Translations under genes and position numbers: made by a program
DNA from: Oscillospiraceae bacterium
Lineage (GTDB): Bacteria; Bacillota; Clostridia; Oscillospirales; Ruminococcaceae
Direction of reading: 5' to 3'
Assembly (NCBI GenBank): GCA_009777725.1
Contig: WRLG01000030.1
Coordinates: 1 to 34,155, forward strand
DNA length: 34,155 nucleotides
Notes under the pieces: model-generated
Database searches by the model: none
Told to the model about the DNA's origin: nothing
Seen by the model: only the letters and a program-made list of their open reading frames with translations
Shown: positions 23,059 to 32,062 of the stretch, one piece after another
How the letters are laid out: every line of letters begins with the position of its first letter
How positions within the stretch are numbered: position 1 is the first letter of the stretch

Positions 23059-23465
23059 AGTATCACATCTATATCGTTATCATTATCGTTATTTTCTCTT
23101 ATCTGCTCTACCTTTATGACGACCCTGTTCGGCAGGCACACGATTGTTTTATAGCTGGAGCGGATAGTCCCCGAACGGATACACACCTTATCGCGGCAAT
23201 CGGAGGAAATCACTCTGATTCTCCCTTCGCTGACCATATAGGTCATGTTAGGATAGCCCTCCCCAAGCTCCGACAAGGAATCGGTTTTAAGCGGGACTGT
23301 TTTTATAAGCTCTCCGTTATAATAAATCTCCGCGTTAACGCCGAAATTACCGTAATGCCACATCAAAAGCAGTGCCGTCAAAGCCAGCGAAAGCAGGAGT
23401 AAAATAATCATCGGGTCATATCTGTTCAGCAGGGGTCTGTCACTTAGCAAGCCCTTATCCATCAT
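23055..23465 (-). CDS. NusG domain II-containing protein
   Basis: A 136-residue protein with one membrane helix (PMIILLLLSLALTALLLMW) and an extracytoplasmic NusG domain II (VNAEIYYNGELIKTVPL, then SSDCRDKVCIRSGTIRSS, IVCLPNRVVIKVE). The Cys pair in DCRDKVC is conserved in the family. The tail is a DNDNDNDID repeat encoded by a 6-bp tandem repeat. The start is the first ATG of an ATGATG inside the apbE stop region. It is typically linked to apbE and Rnf/flavinyl-transfer loci. Confidence 0.85.
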   Translation of the reverse strand: MMDKGLLSDRPLLNRYDPMIILLLLSLALTALLLMWHYGNFGVNAEIYYNGELIKTVPLKTDSLSELGEGYPNMTYMVSEGRIRVISSDCRDKVCIRSGTIRSSYKTIVCLPNRVVIKVEQIRENNDNDNDIDVIL

Positions 23466-24429
23466 CTGTGAACGCCTCAAAATCCAAGCCCGCGCTGACG
23501 TAAATTTGTCCGTTTATATCGGCGGCGACAATATAAAAATCATCATAAAAGTCATCATTGTCAAGATATTTGCCTAAATTTTCAACGCCCTCCATGTAAA
23601 CAAGCGTTGCGATAAAATCAGACAATATCCCGCCGTTTTCAACGCCGATAGGAACAACAGCCGTAACGGAGCTCAAATCCGTTTCAATCGGGCGACCGGT
23701 ATTTAAATCGAAAATATGCTCATATTTAACGCCGTCATATTCAAAAAATCGCTCATAGCCGCCGGTTGTTGAGATAAACGCGGCTTGCGTATATACATAC
23801 CCTAAAAAAATTTCGGGGTCAGCAGGATTTTTGATTGCCGATTTGAACGGCTTGCCATCGGGTTTTTCTCCGTACAGCAAAGCGGACGAGCCCATTGAAG
23901 CAACAACGCAAACGGCTTGTTCATCCTTTTCCAAATCCGCCAAGACATAATCGCAGGCATAACCCTTAGCGACCGCGCCGAAATCAAGCCGTGTGTTCTC
24001 CCCGAATTCGGCGTAAGGGGGAGCGACAATTGATTCAAGTGCCGATAGAATTTCGCCTTGCGCCGGAACGCGGGGGTTGTCCGTACTGATTCCCCAGAGA
24101 GCCGTCAATTCTCCGCAGGTTATATTAATGCCGTCCCCGTATTTTTCATTAAGAGCGGCGGTTTTTGAAATGCAGTCGAGAAGAATATCGCTGCTTAAAG
24201 CATTGGCTTTATTTGAATATGCGGCTTGAAACTCGTTATCCAGAAATGAAACGGCGTTAAATATATCCGTTTCGTTCTTATAAGAGGCAGCAGTTACATA
24301 GGTATCTAAATAAAACCCTTCCGAGAAATATGTTTTTGGGCTGACACCCGAAAGATGATTCATCCTCAGCCCGAAAAGATAAGCCGAAGCCAGAATGATT
24401 ACCAACGCACCGATTTTCCTGATTTTCAT
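23455..24429 (-). CDS. apbE: FAD:protein FMN transferase
   Basis: A 324-residue ApbE with an N-terminal signal anchor (GALVIILASAYLFGL). LDFGAVAKGYACDYVLADL and the C-terminal STTGGYERFF, EHIFDLNTGRPIETDLSSVT are the FAD- and Mg-binding blocks. It transfers FMN from FAD onto a Thr in SGAT-like motifs, here RnfG (Thr188) and RnfD (Thr158). As first gene of the operon it has GGAGG before the ATG and a clear sigma-A promoter about 80 bases upstream. It overlaps the next gene by 11 bases. Confidence 0.95.
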   Translation of the reverse strand: MKIRKIGALVIILASAYLFGLRMNHLSGVSPKTYFSEGFYLDTYVTAASYKNETDIFNAVSFLDNEFQAAYSNKANALSSDILLDCISKTAALNEKYGDGINITCGELTALWGISTDNPRVPAQGEILSALESIVAPPYAEFGENTRLDFGAVAKGYACDYVLADLEKDEQAVCVVASMGSSALLYGEKPDGKPFKSAIKNPADPEIFLGYVYTQAAFISTTGGYERFFEYDGVKYEHIFDLNTGRPIETDLSSVTAVVPIGVENGGILSDFIATLVYMEGVENLGKYLDNDDFYDDFYIVAADINGQIYVSAGLDFEAFTDDG

Positions 24430-24508
24430 TAAACCTCCGCTGAAAGCAGTGTGATTATATATTATATAGGTTGTATTTGCTCAACCGTTGCCGTTATGTT
24501 CTTTATTA

Positions 24509-24537
24509 ATAATAACAAACTTAATTTGATTTGTCAA
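24509..24537 (-). promoter_or_regulatory. Promoter of the apbE-rnf operon
   Basis: On the minus strand TTGACA (24532-24537), 17 bp, TATTAT (24509-24514). It would give a leader of about 70 bases before apbE. Confidence 0.75.
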
Positions 24538-24599
24538 GTATTTTATTTAAATATTGCTTTGCTGTATTTTTAATTCTTATTTCTATACCCCGCCCCCCA

Positions 24600-24629
24600 A
24601 CAAAAAGAGGCTAGCCAAAAGCTAACCTC
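24600..24629 (-). terminator. Rho-independent terminator after rplL
   Basis: On the minus strand GAGGTTAGC pairs with GCTAGCCTC (nine pairs, one G-U) and TTTTTGTT follows. rpoB is not downstream, so the rplJL operon ends here. Confidence 0.85.
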
Positions 24630-24648
24630 CGCAAATCTTTGCAATGTT

Positions 24649-25023
24649 TTATTTAAGCTCAACCGAAGCTCCTGCCGCTTCAAGCTTAGATTTAAGCTCT
24701 TCCGCGTCAGCCTTGGAAGCACCTTCTTTAAGAGCCTTGGGAGCCGCCTCAACAAGCTCCTTTGCTTCCTTCAGCGTAAGACCGCACACGTCCTTAACAA
24801 GCTTGATGATGTCCATCTTCTTTTCTCCGAATGATGTAAGAACAACGTCAAACTCTGTTTTCTCCTCAGCCGCCGCCGCGCCGCCGCCTGCCGCAGGAGC
24901 CGCCGCCATAACAGCCGCCGAAACGCCGAATTCCTCTTGAATAGCCTCTATAAGCTCTGCCAACTCGAGCACTGTAAGGGCTTTAATATCTTCAATAAAT
25001 TTTAGGGTTTTTTCCGAAGCCAT
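24649..25023 (-). CDS. rplL: Large ribosomal subunit protein bL12 (L7/L12)
   Basis: A 124-residue L7/L12, full length. The N-terminal dimerisation region ([20 protein letters not shown]), the Ala/Gly hinge ([16 protein letters not shown]) and the C-terminal factor-binding domain ([35 protein letters not shown]) are in order. It forms the ribosomal stalk with L10 and recruits translation factors. It is followed by a terminator rather than rpoBC. Confidence 0.97.
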   Translation of the reverse strand: MASEKTLKFIEDIKALTVLELAELIEAIQEEFGVSAAVMAAAPAAGGGAAAAEEKTEFDVVLTSFGEKKMDIIKLVKDVCGLTLKEAKELVEAAPKALKEGASKADAEELKSKLEAAGASVELK

Positions 25024-25116
25024 AATAAATCTCTCCTTATATATTGTGTTTTGTTTTTTTTTTATTTCCGGCGAATCTATCCGACACGCCGCGCAGTAAA
25101 AATAATGGTTAACTGC

Positions 25117-25632
25117 CTAAGCCGCGCCTTCCTCTGCCGCTCTTTTTTCTTCAAGTGCTTTAAGAGTAGCCGCAAGCTTTTGAATAGGACCTTGCATGGA
25201 GTATACAAGCTGAGAAAGCAGCGTATCCTTTGAGGGAATCTTAGAAAGAGCGTTAACGCCTTTTTGGTCGTATAATTCCGTACCGATAAAGCCCGCCTTT
25301 AGGTTGAAAATATCCTTTTTGCTTTCCGAAAACTTTCCCAGAATACGCGCGGGAGCGGTCTGGTCCGCTTTTGAAAGTGCGATGGCGGTCGGACCTTCAA
25401 GCACGTCCTCCAACTTCTCCAGCCCTACATTTCTGAAAGCCAGACAAAGCAGGGAGTTTTTCTCTACGAAATAGTTTATATCCGCTTCCCTAAGCTCTTT
25501 TCTCAGCTTCGTATCCTCCGCTACGTTAATCCCGCGATAATCAACAAGGACACCCGCCGCAGATTCTTTCAAAAGCTCCGTAAGCTCCGCCACTCTGGCT
25601 TTTTTAATTTCAAGTACCTTTGCGCTTGGCAT
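25117..25632 (-). CDS. rplJ: Large ribosomal subunit protein uL10
   Basis: A 171-residue L10, the base of the ribosomal stalk. VDYRGINVAEDTKLRKELRE and EGPTAIALSKAD are conserved; the C-terminal helix (QKLAATLKALEEKRA) binds L7/L12. CGGAGGTG precedes the ATG. Its leader carries the L10-binding RNA, so it is autoregulated. rplK-rplA are not upstream. Confidence 0.96.
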   Translation of the reverse strand: MPSAKVLEIKKARVAELTELLKESAAGVLVDYRGINVAEDTKLRKELREADINYFVEKNSLLCLAFRNVGLEKLEDVLEGPTAIALSKADQTAPARILGKFSESKKDIFNLKAGFIGTELYDQKGVNALSKIPSKDTLLSQLVYSMQGPIQKLAATLKALEEKRAAEEGAA

Positions 25633-25654
25633 GATTTCACCTCCGATTAAATCA

Positions 25655-25806
25655 ATAAAAAAACCCTTTCATCATAAAGACAAAAAGGAATTCATCAGTT
25701 AAGTATACTATTATATACTGTAACCGGCTTCTTTTCCTCGGCAGGATTTACAAAACGCGCATTACGCCGCTTCAACCTGCTGTCTTTAGAATATGACAGC
25801 TTTTTA
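25655..25806 (-). ncRNA. L10 leader (ribosomal protein autoregulatory RNA)
   Basis: The minus-strand leader of rplJ contains AAAGACAGCAGG and AATCCTGCCGAGG, the paired conserved blocks of the L10 leader motif (Rfam L10_leader, kink-turn region). Further on, CCTTT and AAAGG pair ahead of seven T (near 25660-25680), a possible attenuator. L10-L12 binding would reduce expression of the operon. Confidence 0.85.
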
Positions 25807-25816
25807 TTACATACGT

Positions 25817-25845
25817 ATTATACCACACAAATCTTTGCTTGTCAA
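25817..25845 (-). promoter_or_regulatory. Sigma-A promoter of rplJ-rplL
   Basis: TTGACA (25840-25845), 17 bp and TATAAT (25817-25822) on the minus strand: a perfect consensus promoter. Confidence 0.9.
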
Positions 25846-25918
25846 GGGTTTTTTTGCAGATTATTTTTATTTTCATAAAATAACGGTAATTTTATATAAA
25901 AATTGGTAGTTTTGTCAT

Positions 25919-25947
25919 TTGCTTTATTTGTTAAAATATGCTATAAT
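25919..25947 (+). promoter_or_regulatory. Promoter of the small membrane protein gene
   Basis: TTGCTT (25919-25924), 17 bp and TATAAT (25942-25947), followed by AAAAGGAG before the ATG at 25971. Confidence 0.65.
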
Positions 25948-25970
25948 TTAAGAAAAGGAGTTGTTTTTTT

Positions 25971-26207
25971 ATGGATAATGATAACCAAATTGTATCGGTT
26001 GGCGAATGGATTGTTGCTCTTATCGTTTTGGGAATCCCTGTTGTCGGCATTATCATGATGTTTGTATGGGCGTTTTCATCGCCGAAAAAAAGCAAGGCTA
26101 ATTTCTGCAAGGCGGCACTTGTGATGGCGGCTGTCAGCATATTGCTTTCCATTTTATTCTATTCTTCAATATTAGCAACATTATTGTCTCTCGGAGAGTT
26201 TATTTAA
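25971..26207 (+). CDS. Small two-helix membrane protein
   Basis: A 78-residue protein: a short acidic N-terminus (MDNDNQIVSVGEW), helix 1 (VALIVLGIPVVGIIMMFVWAF), a basic loop (SSPKKSKANFCKAA) and helix 2 (VMAAVSILLSILFYSSILATLL). Similar small proteins with the VSVGEW...GIPVVGIIMMFVWAF pattern are common in gut Clostridia, but no function is known to me. It has its own promoter and terminator. Confidence 0.8.
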   Translation: MDNDNQIVSVGEWIVALIVLGIPVVGIIMMFVWAFSSPKKSKANFCKAALVMAAVSILLSILFYSSILATLLSLGEFI

Positions 26208-26226
26208 CTAAATTACAAAACCATGT

Positions 26227-26254
26227 AAAAAGCCGCTTCGAAAGGCGGCTTTTT
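26227..26254 (+). terminator. Rho-independent terminator
   Basis: AAAAAGCCGC (26227-26236) pairs with GCGGCTTTTT (26245-26254). It ends the small membrane protein gene. Confidence 0.9.
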
Positions 26255-26259
26255 ATTAA

Positions 26260-26349
26260 ACATACCGAGGTGGCGTATCACACTTACCCACATTTCCGTC
26301 GCTTTATAAAGCGTGGTGATGGTTGGCTCTTCCGCCCTCGGCGGTATGT
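26260..26349. other. Possible structured RNA or compound inverted repeat
   Basis: ACATACCG (26260-26267) pairs with CGGTATGT (26342-26349), continued by AG/CT and GGCG (26272-26275)/CGCC (26333-26336). Inside are ATCAC (26277-26281)/GTGAT (26316-26320) and the perfect hairpin CGCTTTATAAAGCG (26300-26313). It lies between two convergent 3' ends. I could not match it to a known RNA family; strand is uncertain. Confidence 0.45.
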
Positions 26350-26368
26350 ATTAATCTGTTATATATAA

Positions 26369-27040
26369 TCACACACTAATATTTCCCGATAAAATAAGCG
26401 CGTGATGTTCTCTTACACATGATTCAAGCGCAAATATACTGTCGCTCATGTCGTCCATTTTATCAACTTTCCTTCTGATATAAGTATTTTGACTAACAAG
26501 CGATGAATGACTTTCTGCTATTAACTGAATTTTGTGCATTACATCGCTTTCAATCAGAACATGGACTTTGCCGATTTCCCTCCTTAAAGTGCCAACCTCT
26601 CTTGCAAGAGTGCTGTTCGTTTCGTCAATTCGCTTGTTTGTTTCGTCAATTCGCTGGCTTAAAACGCCTACCTGCTTATTGGTTTCGTCAATTCGCTGAC
26701 TTAAACCATCTACTCGCTGATTGGTTTCGTCAATTCGCTGACTTAAACCATCTACTCGCTGATTGGTTTCGTCAATTCGCTGACTTAAAACGCCTACCTG
26801 CTTATTGGTTTCGTCAATTCGCTGACTTAAAACGCCTACCTGCTTATTGGTTTCGTCAATTCGCTCATTCGTTTCGTCAATTCGCTGACTTAAAACGCTT
26901 ACTTGTCGGTTCGTTTCGTCAATTCGCTGGCTTAAACCGCTTACTTGCCGATTCGTTTCGTCAATTCGCTGGCTGATAGGCTCTAATTTCATATCCATTA
27001 ATGAGCCTATTGCTTGTAAATCCTCCTTAGTCAATGCCAT
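26369..27040 (-). CDS. Coiled-coil protein with 14-residue tandem repeats
   Basis: A 223-residue protein. After a short head (MALTKEDLQAIGSLMDMKLE), residues about 23-143 are made of repeats of SQRIDETN(K/R/Q)(Q/R)V(G/S/D)(V/G)L, 14 residues each, with two 7-residue variants (ERIDETN, KRIDETN). The spacing is a strict heptad, so a long parallel coiled coil is expected. The C-terminal 75 residues (TLRREIGKVHVLIESDVMHK, IFALESCVREHHALIL) are non-repetitive. No signal peptide. The repeat copies are almost identical in DNA. The gene has its own consensus promoter. I do not know its function; a cytoplasmic scaffold or a phage-like helical protein are possibilities. Confidence 0.8.
   Translation of the reverse strand: MALTKEDLQAIGSLMDMKLEPISQRIDETNRQVSGLSQRIDETNRQVSVLSQRIDETNERIDETNKQVGVLSQRIDETNKQVGVLSQRIDETNQRVDGLSQRIDETNQRVDGLSQRIDETNKQVGVLSQRIDETNKRIDETNSTLAREVGTLRREIGKVHVLIESDVMHKIQLIAESHSSLVSQNTYIRRKVDKMDDMSDSIFALESCVREHHALILSGNISV
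26617..26974 (-). repeat. 42-bp minisatellite within the coiled-coil gene
   Basis: About eight units of 42 bp, with half-units of 21 bp, each containing TTTCGTCAATTCGCTG on the plus strand. Length is always a multiple of 21 bp so the frame is kept whatever the copy number. Confidence 0.85.
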
Positions 27041-27125
27041 TTAATCAAACCCCATTTCCGCATCAAATTAATCATTTATGAAAATAGTAAATAAATCCTT
27101 CTAAGTAATTTTATAGCCTAACAAT

Positions 27126-27154
27126 ATCATATCATATATAAAGAGCGTTGTCAA
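27126..27154 (-). promoter_or_regulatory. Promoter of the coiled-coil gene
   Basis: On the minus strand TTGACA (27149-27154), 17 bp, TATGAT (27126-27131). Confidence 0.75.
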
Positions 27155-27162
27155 GAACCAAT

Positions 27163-27270
27163 AAAAAAAATACGCTATAATTTTATCCGCCCCTAAATAA
27201 TCAACAAGGTTACCGCCTATCAGCGGGTTTATTTAACTAAATTCAATAATTTTTATTACAAAACAATGTC
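27163..27270 (+). other. Possible remnant of a duplicated small-gene unit in the 27041-27409 gap
   Basis: This 369-base gap holds no gene. ATACGCTATAATTT (27170-27183) resembles the promoter -10 region at 25937-25949 (ATATGCTATAATTT), and GTTTATTTAACTAAATT (27227-27243) repeats the stop region of the small membrane protein (26199-26215), each followed by TTACAAAAC. This looks like a copy of the 25919-26225 unit with its middle deleted. A small stem CCGC/GCGG lies at 27213-27226. Confidence 0.4.
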
Positions 27271-27315
27271 AATTGTCGCGATTCTATTGACATTGTTTTG
27301 TTTTTTAATTATTAT
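27258..27315 (+). promoter_or_regulatory. 16-bp inverted repeat overlapping the promoter of the binding-protein gene
   Basis: ACAAAACAATGTCAAT (27258-27273) is repeated in inverse at 27286-27301 around 12 bases, followed by a run of six T. The right arm contains TTGACA (27287-27292), and 17 bp later TATTAT (27310-27315) fits a -10. It may be an operator or a terminator of upstream transcription with a promoter embedded. Confidence 0.55.
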
Positions 27316-27409
27316 AACAATAGAAATAAAAAAGCAATCTAAAGAACAGAGGGAACAGAGGTTAAGGGTTCACTCCAAAATAAAGACTAAGAGAGGCAGG
27401 TACTAATCA

Positions 27410-30037
27410 ATGAAAAACACATTTTTTAAAAGGGCTGTAAGCGCAGCTTTGGCGGCGGCGGTCGCCGTATCGTTTTCGGCTTGCGGAGGCAAGAAGGAGA
27501 AGGAAGAAACCTTCGCTTCAAAGGATAATGTATACAGCGTGGAGGAGATTGAGCTTCCCGTTCAGCTGACCGATGTCAGAACGGTGCTCAGCGATGGCAA
27601 TGTCGTCTATATCTACGGCGACAACTATGAATCGGAGGAGCGCGAGGATGAATACTTCTGGCAAAGCGAAAGCAAACTGGTAATCATGGACCTGGCAGGC
27701 AACCTTATAAGCGAAACGATAACTTACTCCGACGGAAGCGACAATTATAAGGAAAAAGACGATAGCGATGACGATGATGACGAGGCAGAATCGAACGAGG
27801 AGGTTATCGAACGCAGAACGATAAACGAAGCCATTTTGGATACTAACGGCAGCTTTTGGACTCGCGAGGAGCTTATAAAGCCCGACGAATCCGGCGGAGA
27901 ATTCAGAGGGTATATGGAAAGCGATATATCTACGTTTTTTGTTAAGTATGACAGCTCCGGCGAAAAGGTTTCGGAGGTTAATGTGGACAAGGCTGTTGAG
28001 GATGCCGAGATTGAAATCAGATATGCAAGCCGCTTTACCATAGATGCGAACGGAAACTTCTACATCAACGGCGATAACTGCATTATCGTAGTCGACTCGG
28101 ACGGAAATTTTCTTTTTAAGCTTGAAGGCGAAGCTTCAACCCCGATTTCCGGCTCATGGATAAGCGGAGCTTACCTTACGGACGATGGCAGGGTCGTTGC
28201 CATTGAAAGTAAATGGCGGCGCGATAAGAATGATTACATAAGCACCACGGTAATCAGCGAAATTGACGTAGCGGTAAAAGGATACGGCAAAACCTATGAA
28301 ACAAGCAGGAGCATGGGCGAAGTATCAAGCGGAAGCTTCGGTCATGACCTTGTATTAAACCTCGGCACTTCTATGAGGGGCTACAACTTGGCAACCGATA
28401 CCGCAACAGTCATCATAGACTGGGTTGCTTCCGGCTTTGATTCAACTACATTGAGAAACCCGTTGATTTTGCCGGACGGCAGAATCCTGTGCGTAACCCG
28501 TAACTACACCGCGCAAGGAGGCGGCTATTCATGGAGCAGTAACGATGGCATGACGCTTTCAATCCTAACTAAGGTTGACCCCAAAGATGTGCCGGATAAG
28601 AGGGTTATCAAAATAGCCTCTTGGTATCTTGATTGGGACGTTCGCCGCGCCGCTGTTGAATTTAACAAGAACAGCCTTGAATATCAAATTGAAATTATCT
28701 CTTATACGGAGGATTACGGCTGGCGGGATGCAAACACCAAGCTCAATAACGACCTAATCGCCGGAAATATCCCCGATATACTGATGCTGAGCACTGAAAT
28801 GCCTATTAACAGCTATATCTCAAAGGGTCTGCTTGCCGACCTGTATACCTTTATTGACAATGACCCCGAAATTAACAGAAGCGACCTGCTTGAATGCGTT
28901 CTTGATGCTTACTCCGTTAACGGGAAGCTTTACAGCATTGCGCCAAACTTTTATGTTCGCTCCTTAGCGGGCAAAACCTCGGATGTCGGGGAAAACGCAG
29001 GCTGGACTATGGATGAATTTTTGAAATTCGCGGAAGCCAATTCCGATAAGAAAATATTCGGAGAAATGACTAAAGAGCAATTTTTACAAAGCGCGCTTTA
29101 TAATTCAATGGGCAGCTATGTTAACAACGAAACCGGTGCCTGCAGCTTCGATTCGGAGGACTTTATAAAGCTCCTTGAATTCGCGAATACCTTCCCCGCA
29201 GAGATTGACAGCAGCGGCGGCGGATATGAATATTACAGAATGGGAGACGATGGCGTGAATCCCTTGCTCGTGGATTCATATATACATAATTTTACAGCGA
29301 TAAGGGAGTATGAATACGGCTTGTTTTTAGAAATGCCCGAAGGCATAGGGGCACAGGACAATGACCCGATTTTAGCTGACGATGATGACGATGAAGCTAA
29401 TGAGTCTGCCGTGCAGACTGCGGATTCCGAAGGCGATGACAATGGTGGCAATGATGAGGACGTTGAAGTTGTTGTGGGTGCAATGTCTGCTTCGGAAATG
29501 GATACGTTCACCCCCGAAAAGGGCACGCCGGTCACCTTTATAGGCTTCCCAAGCGCGCAAGGTAACGGCTCGGTTTTATCGGGGAATACAGAATTTGCTA
29601 TCATGGAAAAAGCAAGCAACCCCGATGGCGCGTGGAAATTTCTGCAGTATTTCTTTACAGAGGAATATCAAGACAAAGTTGACGGCGCATTCCCCATAAG
29701 GCTTTCTTCCCTTGAAAAGAAGCAGGAAACGGCAAAGCAGATGCCTTTCTGGACGGACAACGATGGGAACAAGGTTGAGTATGAACCGACCTATTGGAGA
29801 AGGGACTCCGGCAACGACAACGGCGTTGTTATCAACATCGGCGTTAACACCGATGAGGACAATGCAAAGATTATGGATTTGATTAACTCGGCAAACCAAA
29901 TTATACGCTACGACCAAGGGCTGAGCAATATCATCATTGAGGAAACGGATTTCTTCTTCGCAGGTCAAAAATCCGCCCGCGATGTAGCCGAAATAATCCA
30001 AAACCGCGCCTCCCTCTACATCAGCGAAGGAAGGTAA
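27410..30037 (+). CDS. Large lipoprotein: beta-propeller-like region fused to a family 1 solute-binding domain
   Basis: An 875-residue lipoprotein with lipobox SFSACGG (Cys25). Residues about 40-390 contain repeated strand motifs of the type LDTNGSFW, IDANGNFYING, VDSDGNFLFKL, TDDGRVVAIES and LPDGRILCV, like propeller blades. From about residue 395 (KRVIKIASWYLDWDVRRAAV) it becomes an ABC-type extracellular solute-binding protein (NNDLIAGNIPDILMLSTE, MEKASNPDGAWKFLQYF). Two acidic low-complexity inserts (KDDSDDDDDEAESNEE near 120; DDDDDEANES near 660) interrupt it. No permease or ATPase gene is nearby. It may bind a polysaccharide or oligosaccharide, or act as a sensor; the ligand is unknown. 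It has its own promoter. Confidence 0.85.
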   Translation: MKNTFFKRAVSAALAAAVAVSFSACGGKKEKEETFASKDNVYSVEEIELPVQLTDVRTVLSDGNVVYIYGDNYESEEREDEYFWQSESKLVIMDLAGNLISETITYSDGSDNYKEKDDSDDDDDEAESNEEVIERRTINEAILDTNGSFWTREELIKPDESGGEFRGYMESDISTFFVKYDSSGEKVSEVNVDKAVEDAEIEIRYASRFTIDANGNFYINGDNCIIVVDSDGNFLFKLEGEASTPISGSWISGAYLTDDGRVVAIESKWRRDKNDYISTTVISEIDVAVKGYGKTYETSRSMGEVSSGSFGHDLVLNLGTSMRGYNLATDTATVIIDWVASGFDSTTLRNPLILPDGRILCVTRNYTAQGGGYSWSSNDGMTLSILTKVDPKDVPDKRVIKIASWYLDWDVRRAAVEFNKNSLEYQIEIISYTEDYGWRDANTKLNNDLIAGNIPDILMLSTEMPINSYISKGLLADLYTFIDNDPEINRSDLLECVLDAYSVNGKLYSIAPNFYVRSLAGKTSDVGENAGWTMDEFLKFAEANSDKKIFGEMTKEQFLQSALYNSMGSYVNNETGACSFDSEDFIKLLEFANTFPAEIDSSGGGYEYYRMGDDGVNPLLVDSYIHNFTAIREYEYGLFLEMPEGIGAQDNDPILADDDDDEANESAVQTADSEGDDNGGNDEDVEVVVGAMSASEMDTFTPEKGTPVTFIGFPSAQGNGSVLSGNTEFAIMEKASNPDGAWKFLQYFFTEEYQDKVDGAFPIRLSSLEKKQETAKQMPFWTDNDGNKVEYEPTYWRRDSGNDNGVVINIGVNTDEDNAKIMDLINSANQIIRYDQGLSNIIIEETDFFFAGQKSARDVAEIIQNRASLYISEGR

Positions 30038-30038
30038 A

Positions 30039-31757
<1,719 letters not shown>

Positions 31758-31783
31758 TTACTTCCTTTCTGTTTGCTTTATAT

Positions 31784-31812
31784 ATTATACTGTTTTTTTG
31801 TTTATATTGCAA
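31784..31812 (-). promoter_or_regulatory. Promoter of pyrG
   Basis: On the minus strand TTGCAA (31807-31812), 17 bp, TATAAT (31784-31789). Confidence 0.75.
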
Positions 31813-31840
31813 GAATTTTTTTAAAATGTTTACATTTTAC

Positions 31841-31869
31841 TTGACACCCTCGCTTATACATGATATAAT
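31841..31869 (+). promoter_or_regulatory. Promoter of tRNA-Leu
   Basis: TTGACA (31841-31846), 17 bp, TATAAT (31864-31869), about 30 bases before the tRNA. Confidence 0.85.
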
Positions 31870-31899
31870 TATTTTCGGACGCATATCAAGACACAACTT

Positions 31900-31982
31900 G
31901 CGGGCGTGGCGGAATTGGCAGACGCGCCGGATTTAGGTTCCGGTGGGTGACCGTGCAGGTTCAAGTCCTGTCGCCCGTACCA
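31900..31982 (+). tRNA. tRNA-Leu (UAG)
   Basis: Acceptor GCGGGCG pairs with CGCCCGT; anticodon stem CCGGA/TCCGG with loop TTTAGGT gives anticodon TAG, reading CUA-type leucine codons. A long variable arm (TGGGTGACCG) marks it as class II. GTTCAAG in the T loop and an encoded CCA end. Confidence 0.95.
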
Positions 31983-32002
31983 TTGCAGGCGAATCGCCTT
32001 TA

Positions 32003-32046
32003 AACAAAAACAGCGCACTGTAAATATCGCGCTGTTTTTGTTTTTT
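32003..32046. terminator. Terminator between tRNA-Leu and the lyase gene
   Basis: AACAAAAACAGCGC (32003-32016) pairs with GCGCTGTTTTTGTT (32029-32042), then a T-run. The A/T-rich stem ends make it usable for both convergent transcripts. Confidence 0.85.
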
Positions 32047-32062
32047 TATAGTGATTTGCCGT

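Noticed and set aside
23055-23100. Tandem repeat near the end of the NusG-domain gene as a heptamer array
   Set aside because: The unit is 6 bp (GATAAC/GATAAT), in frame, and encodes a DN repeat; it is a different kind of repeat.
26260-26349. Small signal recognition particle RNA, 6S RNA or tmRNA
   Set aside because: The conserved SRP helix 8 motif (GGAAGGAAGCAG-like), 6S bubble and tmRNA termini are not present.
26617-26974. CRISPR-like regular repeats
   Set aside because: Units are contiguous without unique spacers and are in frame in a coding gene; no cas genes are nearby.
26503-26976. Long open frame opposite the coiled-coil gene, rich in FRQFAxLxRLLA repeats
   Set aside because: It is the antisense reading of the 42-bp repeat; it has no ribosome binding site or promoter, and the minus-strand product has a sensible heptad pattern.
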